This document shows positions 26,141 through 30,500 of a DNA stretch of 46,141 nucleotides, in pieces. Origin of the DNA: Hellea sp. GTDB taxonomy: Bacteria > Pseudomonadota > Alphaproteobacteria > Caulobacterales > Maricaulaceae. Positions within the stretch are counted from its first letter, which is position 1; each line of letters begins with the position of its first letter. A program made the position numbers and the translations under genes. Under the pieces are notes generated by a model. The model was not told where the DNA came from. It worked only from the letters and a program-made list of their open reading frames with translations, and did no database searches. Location of the stretch: the NCBI GenBank assembly GCA_014238285.1, contig JABABK010000013.1, forward strand, positions 1 through 46,141. The letters run 5' to 3'.

Positions 26141-26242
26141 ATGACGAATGCCGAAAAGACTACATTGGTAGGGCCGAAAGGCCGTTCGGGTTCAAGTCCC
26201 GATCTTCGAAAGAAGAGACGTCTTTTCAATGATTGTCGTCAT
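26141..26242 (+). ncRNA. Y RNA 2 (YrlA-type with compact tRNA-like module)
   Basis: A 102-nt RNA. The outer stem is ATGACGA (26141-26147) with TCGTCAT (26236-26242). The AUGCC bulge faces AATGATTG. The inner stem is GAAAAGAC (26153-26160) with GTCTTTTC (26220-26227), followed by UACAU. The effector has a D-loop-like TTGGTAG, a GGCC-GAAA-GGCC hairpin, a perfect T-arm (CGGG-TTCAAGT-CCCG, 26187-26201) and a short acceptor-like stem CTTC-GAAA-GAAG. This matches the known idea of YrlA RNAs as tRNA mimics. It ends 3 nt before a tRNA-Met gene. Confidence 0.88.
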
Positions 26243-26245
26243 AAT

Positions 26246-26322
26246 GCACGTATAGCTCAGTTGGTTAGAGCTTTCCGCTCATAACGGAAATGTCCGAGGT
26301 TCAATTCCTTGTGCGTGCACCA
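26246..26322 (+). tRNA. tRNA with anticodon CAU (elongator Met or Ile2)
   Basis: A complete cloverleaf of 77 nt: acceptor GCACGTA/TGCGTGC, D-arm GCTC..GAGC, anticodon loop CTCATAA (CAT at 26280-26282), T-arm CGAGG-TTCAATT-CCTTG, A73 and encoded CCA. The paired G1-C72 argues against initiator tRNA. CAU could be elongator Met or lysidine-modified Ile2; I cannot decide. It sits between two Y RNAs with spacers of only 3 and 6 nt. Confidence 0.93.
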
Positions 26323-26328
26323 GTTTTT

Positions 26329-26463
26329 GTTGGCGAATGCCTGTGAAACTACATCTTTCAATGACGGTGTCGTGGGTTCGAATCCCACTCGTTTCTATCA
26401 TGTGGGTGGAAGCGGTAGCTCAGTTGGTAGAGCACGGATGTTTCACAAATTCTTGTCGCCAAC
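26329..26463 (+). ncRNA. Y RNA 3 (YrlA-type with nearly complete circularly permuted tRNA)
   Basis: A 135-nt RNA. The outer stem is GTTGGCGA/TCGCCAAC (26329-26336, 26456-26463). The AUGCC bulge faces AATTCTTG. The inner stem is TGTGAAAC/GTTTCACA (26342-26349, 26440-26447), followed by UACAU. The tRNA-like part is in permuted order: T-arm GTGGG-TTCGAAT-CCCAC, 3' acceptor strand TCGTTTC, a 13-nt loop, 5' acceptor strand GAAGCGG (seven pairs with the 3' strand), TA, then a perfect D-arm GCTC..GAGC. The Ro-binding stem sits where the anticodon arm would be. Confidence 0.9.
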
Positions 26464-26474
26464 ACATAATCAAG

Positions 26475-26598
26475 CTGGTGAATGCCGAGGAAACTACATT
26501 ACTGCGGAAGTCGCGAGGTTCGAATCCTTGCTGGTCGAAAGACTGTATCTCAGGTGGATAAGAGACCCGTATTTGTTCCCTCAACACTTTGTCACCAG
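26475..26598 (+). ncRNA. Y RNA 4 (YrlA-type, permuted tRNA-like module capped by GAAA)
   Basis: A 124-nt RNA. The outer stem is CTGGTGA/TCACCAG. The AUGCC bulge faces AACACTTTG. The inner stem is GAGGAAAC/GTTCCCTC (26487-26494, 26575-26582) with one A-C mismatch, then UACAU. The tRNA-like part is a T-arm CGAGG-TTCGAAT-CCTTG, a short acceptor stem TGGTC-GAAA-GACTG, TA and a D-arm TCTC..GAGA. It has the same permuted plan as Y RNA 3 but with the acceptor loop reduced to a GNRA tetraloop. tRNA-Gln begins 6 nt later. Confidence 0.88.
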
Positions 26599-26604
26599 TG
26601 CCAT

Positions 26605-26679
26605 TGATCCTTCGTCTAATGGGTAGGACGCCGGATTTTGAGTCCGGAAATTCAGGTTCGAGACCTGAAGGATCAGCCA
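26605..26679 (+). tRNA. tRNA-Gln (UUG)
   Basis: A 75-nt cloverleaf: perfect acceptor TGATCCT/AGGATCA with the U1-A72 pair usual for Gln, anticodon stem CCGGA/TCCGG, loop TTTTGAG (anticodon TTG), T-arm TCAGG-TTCGAGA-CCTGA, G73 and encoded CCA. All tRNAs that follow are on the same strand. Confidence 0.95.
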
Positions 26680-26686
26680 GAAATAG

Positions 26687-26763
26687 TCGCGTGGGTCCCG
26701 GTCGGTACGGGAACGGTCCTGTTAAGGCCGTTGTTATTGGTTCGAGTCCAATTACGCGAGCCA
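26687..26763 (+). tRNA. tRNA-Asn (GUU), lacking the usual U8
   Basis: A 77-nt cloverleaf: acceptor TCGCGTG/TACGCGA, D-arm with stem TCCC/GGGA, anticodon loop CTGTTAA (GTT), T-arm ATTGG-TTCGAGT-CCAAT, G73 and CCA. Positions 8-9 are GG, so the near-universal U8, which pairs with A14, is absent, and the D-arm is unusually G/C-rich. It may be non-standard in folding or use. Confidence 0.88.
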
Positions 26764-26766
26764 TAT

Positions 26767-26842
26767 GGACCCGTAGCTCAGTGGTTAGAGCTGTCGCCTT
26801 TTAAGCGGCCGGTCGTCGGTTCGACTCCGACCGGGTCCTCCA
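26767..26842 (+). tRNA. tRNA-Lys (UUU) with U73
   Basis: A 76-nt cloverleaf: perfect acceptor GGACCCG/CGGGTCC, D-arm GCTC..GAGC, anticodon loop CTTTTAA (TTT), T-arm GTCGG-TTCGACT-CCGAC and encoded CCA. The discriminator base is U; lysine tRNAs normally have A or G there. It lies 3 nt after tRNA-Asn. Lys-UUU is the target of the PrrC anticodon nuclease in other bacteria. Confidence 0.92.
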
Positions 26843-26849
26843 TAGCTAA

Positions 26850-26924
26850 GCTCCCTTAGTTTAGCGGATAGAACACCCCGCTTTCTACGGGGCGACACGG
26901 GTTCGAGTCCCGTAGGGAGTACCA
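26850..26924 (+). tRNA. tRNA-Glu (UUC) with U37
   Basis: A 75-nt cloverleaf: acceptor GCTCCCT/AGGGAGT with a terminal G-U, anticodon stem CCCCG/CGGGG, loop CTTTCTA (TTC), T-arm ACGGG-TTCGAGT-CCCGT, A73 and CCA. Position 37 is U rather than the usual purine, which may affect decoding. One nucleotide separates it from tRNA-Arg. Confidence 0.9.
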
Positions 26925-26925
26925 A

Positions 26926-27001
26926 GCACTGGAAGCTCAATTGGATGAGCAGCGGCCTTCGAAGCCGTCGGTTATAGGTTCGAGTCCTATCCAGTGCGCC
27001 A
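26926..27001 (+). tRNA. tRNA-Arg (UCG), lacking U8
   Basis: A 76-nt cloverleaf: perfect acceptor GCACTGG/CCAGTGC, D-arm GCTC..GAGC, anticodon loop CTTCGAA (TCG), T-arm ATAGG-TTCGAGT-CCTAT, G73 and CCA. Positions 8-9 are AA, so U8 is missing. Arg isoacceptors are targets of colicin D. The next tRNA starts 1 nt after the CCA. Confidence 0.9.
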
Positions 27002-27002
27002 A

Positions 27003-27087
27003 AGGCGAGTATGCAAGTGGCAAAGCAAGCGGATTGTAAATCCGAGTCCGAAAGGATGCGCTGGTTCGAGTCCAGCCTCGCCTACCA
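27003..27087 (+). tRNA. tRNA-Tyr (GUA), class II
   Basis: An 85-nt class II tRNA: perfect acceptor AGGCGAG/CTCGCCT, D-arm TGC..GCA, anticodon loop TTGTAAA (GTA), a long variable arm closed by TCC-GAAA-GGA, T-arm GCTGG-TTCGAGT-CCAGC, A73 and CCA. The outermost anticodon-stem pair is G-A. The normal long arm here shows that class II tRNAs can persist in this array, unlike the two Leu tRNAs that follow. Confidence 0.93.
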
Positions 27088-27091
27088 ACCT

Positions 27092-27168
27092 GGCCGACTA
27101 GCCCAACTGGTAGAGGCGCCTGATTTAGAATCAGGATGTTCTAGGTTCGACTCCTAGGTCGGCTACCA
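27092..27168 (+). tRNA. tRNA with Leu anticodon UAG but a short (class I) variable loop
   Basis: A 77-nt cloverleaf: acceptor GGCCGAC/GTCGGCT, D-arm GCCC..GAGGC, anticodon stem CCTGA/TCAGG, loop TTTAGAA (TAG), T-arm CTAGG-TTCGACT-CCTAG, A73 and CCA. The variable loop is five nt (ATGTT). Bacterial tRNA-Leu is normally class II with a long variable arm, so this is an atypical Leu tRNA. It could be charged anyway, be a decoy, or have a changed identity. Confidence 0.88.
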
Positions 27169-27182
27169 AACCATGCTCCGCG

Positions 27183-27259
27183 GTCCCCGTGGGCAAAATG
27201 GTAAAGTCACCGGACTTAAAATCCGGGTTTTGCGAGTTCGACTCTCGCCGGGGACACCA
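27183..27259 (+). tRNA. tRNA with Leu anticodon UAA but a short (class I) variable loop
   Basis: A 77-nt cloverleaf: perfect acceptor GTCCCCG/CGGGGAC, D-arm GGC..GTC, anticodon stem CCGGA/TCCGG, loop CTTAAAA (TAA), T-arm GCGAG-TTCGACT-CTCGC, A73 and CCA. The variable loop is GTTTT, again without the long arm expected for bacterial Leu tRNA. With its neighbour this makes two independent Leu isoacceptors with the same defect. Confidence 0.88.
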
Positions 27260-27263
27260 AAGG

Positions 27264-27339
27264 TCTGGTTTAGCTCAACCGGTTAGAGCGCGGGATTGTG
27301 GCTCCCGAGGTGAAGGTTCAAGTCCTTCAACCAGGACCA
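27264..27339 (+). tRNA. tRNA-His (GUG)
   Basis: A 76-nt cloverleaf: acceptor TCTGGTT/AACCAGG, D-arm GCTC..GAGC, anticodon stem CGGGA/TCCCG, loop TTGTGGC (GTG), T-arm GAAGG-TTCAAGT-CCTTC, A73 and CCA. A73 in place of the usual C73 fits the unusual histidine identity known in part of the alphaproteobacteria. A G does precede position 1. Its CCA forms the left arm of a CCAACC-TAAC-GGTTGG hairpin in the spacer. Confidence 0.92.
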
Positions 27340-27352
27340 ACCTAACGGTTGG
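27337..27352 (+). other. Spacer hairpin after tRNA-His
   Basis: CCAACC (27337-27342) and GGTTGG (27347-27352) form a 6-bp stem with a TAAC loop. It overlaps the encoded CCA of tRNA-His and lies in the longest spacer of the array (28 nt). It might guide 3' processing. Confidence 0.45.
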
Positions 27353-27367
27353 AAGAAAGAATATTAA

Positions 27368-27442
27368 TGGCCCCTAGCTCAGAGGCAGAGCGCTCGGCTG
27401 ATAACCGAGAGGCCGGGATTTCAAAATTCTCGGGGCCAACCA
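27368..27442 (+). tRNA. tRNA-Ile (GAU), slightly degenerate T-arm
   Basis: A 75-nt cloverleaf: perfect acceptor TGGCCCC/GGGGCCA, D-arm GCTC..GAGC, anticodon stem CTCGG/CCGAG, loop CTGATAA (GAT), A73 and CCA. The T-stem GGGAT/TTCTC has a T-T mismatch next to the loop and one G-T, and the T-loop reads TTCAAAA. It is otherwise intact. Confidence 0.88.
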
Positions 27443-27450
27443 ACACATAA

Positions 27451-27528
27451 CGGGGTGTAACTCAGTCCGGTCAGAGTTCCCGCCTTGGACGCGGGAAGCC
27501 GCAGGTTCGAATCCTGCTGCCCCGACCA
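27451..27528 (+). tRNA. tRNA-Pro (UGG)
   Basis: A 78-nt cloverleaf: acceptor CGGGGTG/TGCCCCG with C1-G72, as is usual in tRNA-Pro, D-arm ACTC..GAGT, anticodon stem CCCGC/GCGGG, loop CTTGGAC (TGG), T-arm GCAGG-TTCGAAT-CCTGC, A73 and CCA. It is the last gene of the RNA block; a T-run and a small hairpin follow. Confidence 0.93.
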
Positions 27529-27537
27529 TTTTTAAGG

Positions 27538-27552
27538 CCCTCATAATGAGGG
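27538..27552 (+). other. Small hairpin between the tRNA array and kptA
   Basis: CCCTCAT-A-ATGAGGG can form a hairpin with about 6 pairs. No T-run follows, so it is more likely a processing or stability element than a terminator. Transcription can therefore continue into kptA. Confidence 0.4.
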
Positions 27553-27601
27553 TGGGGTAAGTCCATCCAAACTAGGAATAAACCTCGAAAGAGGATAGAG
27601 A

Positions 27602-28159
27602 ATGAAAATGAAAAACGAAATTAAACATCGCAGCAAGCTATTAAGCCTGATTTTGCGGCATAAACCAGAACTTGCCGGGATTACCCTTGGTGAAGGCGGC
27701 TGGGTATCGGTTGCGAAGCTGCTGTCCGGTATTGCCAATATGGGTAAGGCTATGACCAAGGATCAGCTTATCGAAGTGGTAGAGACCAATGATAAGAAGA
27801 GGTTCACTTTGTCCGAAGACCGGCTCAGCATACGTGCTGCCCAGGGTCATACGGTGAATGTAGCGTTAGGGCTTTTGCCTGTCACGCCGCCGAAGCAGCT
27901 TTATCACGGCACCGCCACGCGGTTCTTAGATGCGATTCAAAGCGAAGGTCTAAAGTCGATGAAGCGAGATCATGTTCACTTATCGGCAGACATTGAAACC
28001 GCTAGTCGGGTTGGCAAGCGCCACGGCAAGCTCGTAATTTTACAAATAGATGCAGGCAAATTGCACGCATCAGGACAAGAATTTTATCAGGCCGATAACG
28101 GCGTATGGCTCACAGGGCCAATCGCGCCAAAATGGTTTGAAGTAATAAAGGAGGCGTAA
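27602..28159 (+). CDS. kptA: RNA 2'-phosphotransferase (Tpt1/KptA)
   Basis: Transfers an RNA 2'-phosphate to NAD+, giving a clean 2'-OH and ADP-ribose cyclic phosphate. The 185-aa length is typical. The catalytic Arg-His pair is Arg19-His20 (LILRHKP), followed by Arg78 (SIRAAQGH), YHGT at 101-104 and an Arg near 136 (TASRVGKRHG) completing the R-H-R-R set; the C-terminal YQADNGVWLTGPI is also conserved. GAGG lies 8 nt before the ATG. It precedes rtcB directly. In a repair unit it could remove 2'-phosphates left after cyclic-phosphate opening or eukaryotic-type ligation. Confidence 0.95.
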   Translation: MKMKNEIKHRSKLLSLILRHKPELAGITLGEGGWVSVAKLLSGIANMGKAMTKDQLIEVVETNDKKRFTLSEDRLSIRAAQGHTVNVALGLLPVTPPKQLYHGTATRFLDAIQSEGLKSMKRDHVHLSADIETASRVGKRHGKLVILQIDAGKLHASGQEFYQADNGVWLTGPIAPKWFEVIKEA

Positions 28160-29416
28160 ATGGAAGACGTCACACATATGAAAGAACACGAAACAGGACA
28201 CGGCTATAATGTTATGGCCGTCGAAGGCGGCGCGCCTGTGAAAATGTGGACACGCGGCGTGCCTGTTGAGGACGGCGCGCGTAAACAGCTTTTGAAAGCT
28301 GCGCAAATGCCGTTTATCTTTAAACATGTGGCGGTCATGCCGGATGTTCATATCGGTATAGGCGCCACTGTCGGCTCTGTTATTCCAACGAAAAACGCTA
28401 TTATCCCGGCGGCTGTCGGGGTTGATATTGGCTGCGGGATGATGGCTTGCAGGACGTCTTTGACGGCCAATGACTTGCCGGATAGCCTTGGGCATTTTCG
28501 GGCCGCCATTGAGCGGGCCGTGCCGCATGGGCGTTCGTCTGGGCGCAGAGGTCGTGATAAAGGCTCTTGGCATAACGCGCCAAAAACCTCCGAGGCAGCT
28601 TGGACGCGATTGGTAGATCGTTTCGACGTGATTACGGCCAAGCATAAAGTTATCCGGAACTCCAATAACCTCAATCATTTGGGGACGCTTGGAACGGGGA
28701 ATCACTTTATCGAGATTTGTCTCGATTTGGAGGACCGTGTCTGGTTCATGCTGCACTCTGGATCACGGGGTGTCGGGAACCGTATTGGCCGCTACTTTAT
28801 TGAGCTGGCCAAAAAAGACATGGAAAAATGGTTCATCAATATTCCGGATAAAGACTTGGCCTATTTCCCGGAAGGGACAGACCATTTTGACGATTATGTT
28901 CAGGCGGTTGAATGGGCGCAGGACTTTGCGTTTTCTAACCGGGCCGTGATGATGCAAAACGTCATTTCAGCGATCCGTCACATCGTGCCAAAGCCTTTCG
29001 AGGCTGAGGTCGAGGCCGTGAATTGTCACCATAACTATGTCGCCCGGGAAAACCATTTCGGGGAAGATATTTTGGTGACACGTAAAGGCGCGGTTCGGGC
29101 CCGTAAGGGCGATATGGGGATTATCCCGGGTTCCATGGGAACGCGCTCTTACATTGTTCGCGGGCTTGGGAATGTGGATAGTTTCTGTTCCTGCTCACAC
29201 GGAGCAGGGCGGGTTATGTCACGGACCGAGGCCAAGAAGCGTATCTCTATGGAAGAACATCTCGAAGCCGTCAAAGACGTCGAGTGCCGTAAAGATGCGT
29301 CGGTTATCGACGAAACACCAGCGGCCTATAAGTCGATCGATCAAGTGATGGAAGCACAGAAAGATTTGGTTGAGGTGGTGCATACTTTGCGGCAGGTTGT
29401 CTGTGTTAAGGGCTGA
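28160..29416 (+). CDS. rtcB: RNA-splicing ligase RtcB
   Basis: A GTP- and Mn2+-dependent ligase that joins 3'-phosphate or 2',3'-cyclic phosphate ends to 5'-OH ends, as formed by many tRNA-cleaving toxins. It has 418 aa. Metal and active-site motifs are intact: PDVHIG (61-66), GVDIGCG with Asp89 and Cys92, GTGNHFIE with His182, HSGSRGVGN, NCHHNY with His290/291, and the guanylylated His347 in CSHGAGR. The start follows the kptA stop immediately, with AAGGAGG inside the kptA end, so the genes are coupled. It is the E. coli-type branch; no archease gene is visible. Confidence 0.97.
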   Translation: MEDVTHMKEHETGHGYNVMAVEGGAPVKMWTRGVPVEDGARKQLLKAAQMPFIFKHVAVMPDVHIGIGATVGSVIPTKNAIIPAAVGVDIGCGMMACRTSLTANDLPDSLGHFRAAIERAVPHGRSSGRRGRDKGSWHNAPKTSEAAWTRLVDRFDVITAKHKVIRNSNNLNHLGTLGTGNHFIEICLDLEDRVWFMLHSGSRGVGNRIGRYFIELAKKDMEKWFINIPDKDLAYFPEGTDHFDDYVQAVEWAQDFAFSNRAVMMQNVISAIRHIVPKPFEAEVEAVNCHHNYVARENHFGEDILVTRKGAVRARKGDMGIIPGSMGTRSYIVRGLGNVDSFCSCSHGAGRVMSRTEAKKRISMEEHLEAVKDVECRKDASVIDETPAAYKSIDQVMEAQKDLVEVVHTLRQVVCVKG

Positions 29417-29457
29417 GGTATTGCGCTTATAGCGCAATACCGAACGGGATGCGTTCG
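29417..29457 (+). promoter_or_regulatory. Two adjacent hairpins between rtcB and the 133-aa gene
   Basis: The first is a perfect 10-bp stem GGTATTGCGC/GCGCAATACC with a 5-nt loop (29417-29441). The second is CGAACG/CGTTCG with a GGATG loop (29441-29457) and touches the GGAGGAGG ribosome site of the next gene. There is no T-run. They may set mRNA cleavage or limit translation of the downstream genes. Confidence 0.6.
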
Positions 29458-29474
29458 GAGGAGGTTTCAGACAA

Positions 29475-29876
29475 ATGCCCAAACAAATTTATTCGTTAAA
29501 GCAATTTCTTGACGAAAACCCCCGTTATCTTCGTGCGCCCAATTTGCGGACAAATCATGGCAATTATGGAAGTGAAAAATGGTGGAATGCCATAGACACG
29601 AGGAAAATAAGAAAAACAGTGAAAACAGGTCAGATCGTAAGCTTGCATCGCGAAGGGATGGATGCCTCAATGCCCAATACTGCTTTGGTACAAACCCAAA
29701 ACGGCGACTTCTGGAAACTCTTTCTTGACGTAAATCGACGGAGATATTTTAAGAAGTATAGAGTTGAGGCCAGAGTAAAAGCGATTTATGCGACGCTTTA
29801 TTTAAAACCAAATAAAATACCTTTTTTGGCCAAACCTCATATCGATGAGGTTCTCGAAATCTGGATCTTAGATTAA
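29475..29876 (+). CDS. Unknown 133-aa basic protein in the RNA-repair operon
   Basis: I do not recognise a family. The protein is Lys/Arg-rich with a predicted mixed fold and no signal peptide or TM segment. The N-terminus (YSLKQFLDENPRYLRAPNLR) is followed by a tract KIRKTVKTGQIVSLHREGMD and a C-terminal KPHIDEVLEIWILD. A GGAGGAGG site lies about 9 nt before the ATG, so translation is well supported. It lies between rtcB and a DUF4291 gene on the same strand with short gaps, so a role in RNA repair or RNA handling is a fair inference from context only. Confidence 0.75.
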   Translation: MPKQIYSLKQFLDENPRYLRAPNLRTNHGNYGSEKWWNAIDTRKIRKTVKTGQIVSLHREGMDASMPNTALVQTQNGDFWKLFLDVNRRRYFKKYRVEARVKAIYATLYLKPNKIPFLAKPHIDEVLEIWILD

Positions 29877-29904
29877 ATCGAAGAACGACTAAAAGAACGA
29901 GAAA

Positions 29905-30486
29905 ATGAGAAACGAAAAAGAAATATACGCTGTCTATAATGACGAGACCATACGGGTCTACCAGGCCTTTAATCCTCTGATAGCTGGCCCCGCCGTAAAG
30001 GCGCAGACTTTTGTGTCGCCTTTTAAGATGGAACGCATGACTTGGATTAAACCGTCCTTTCTCTGGATGATGTATCGGGCGGGCTATGGTTATAAAGATC
30101 ATGGCCAGAAGCGCATATTAGCGATTGATATCACGCATGAAGGCTTTCGTTGGGCATTAGAACATAGCTCTGGCAGTCATATTCCAAAGGATATGCCCAA
30201 AGAAGATTGGCAGGCCGTAAAAGCCAATAAACCTGTCAGAATTCAGTGGGATCCTGAACGGGATATCCATCATAACGCTTTGGATTATCGGTCCATTCAA
30301 ATTGGTTTGACTCGTGAAGCGGTACACAAATATGTCAAAGATTGGATAGTATCTATCGAAGATATCACGCCTATTGCCCACGAAATGTCTGATCTGATTG
30401 AAGCTGGAGAAAATGAAAAAGCAATAGCGCTATGTCCATTAGAAAAGCCTTATACTATGATTGAAAATCATGGGGACTATGGTTGA
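29905..30486 (+). CDS. DUF4291 family protein
   Basis: A 193-aa cytosolic protein. The N-terminus EIYAVYNDETIRVYQAFNPLIA and the core FKMERMTWIKPSFLWMMYRAGYG, then ILAIDITHEGFRWAL and WDPERDIHHNALDYRSIQIGL are the DUF4291 signature. The conserved MTWIKPSFLWM and D-x-x-H-N regions suggest an enzyme. No activity is established to my knowledge. Its place between rtcB and rtcA, with its stop only 15 nt before the rtcA ATG, links it to RNA repair by context. Confidence 0.85.
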   Translation: MRNEKEIYAVYNDETIRVYQAFNPLIAGPAVKAQTFVSPFKMERMTWIKPSFLWMMYRAGYGYKDHGQKRILAIDITHEGFRWALEHSSGSHIPKDMPKEDWQAVKANKPVRIQWDPERDIHHNALDYRSIQIGLTREAVHKYVKDWIVSIEDITPIAHEMSDLIEAGENEKAIALCPLEKPYTMIENHGDYG

Positions 30487-30500
30487 GAAAAGAATACAAA

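Noticed and set aside
26246-26322. Assignment of the CAU tRNA as initiator tRNA-fMet
   Set aside because: Position 1 pairs with 72 (G-C), while bacterial initiator tRNAs have an unpaired 1-72, and the three G-C pairs of the initiator anticodon stem are absent.
26309-26626. Reading frames of 60-115 codons across the tRNA and Y RNA block, on both strands (also near 26337, 26420, 26589, 26638, 27189)
   Set aside because: They run through several complete tRNA cloverleafs and Y RNA stems, lack ribosome sites and look like no protein. They are chance frames over RNA genes.
26044-27528. A CRISPR array or degenerate tRNA pseudogene cluster
   Set aside because: There are no evenly spaced direct repeats, and nearly all tRNAs have intact stems with compensatory pairs and encoded CCA, which argues against decay.
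26044-27600. An integrated mobile element using the tRNA block as attachment site
   Set aside because: I see no integrase, transposase or duplicated tRNA 3' end in the window.
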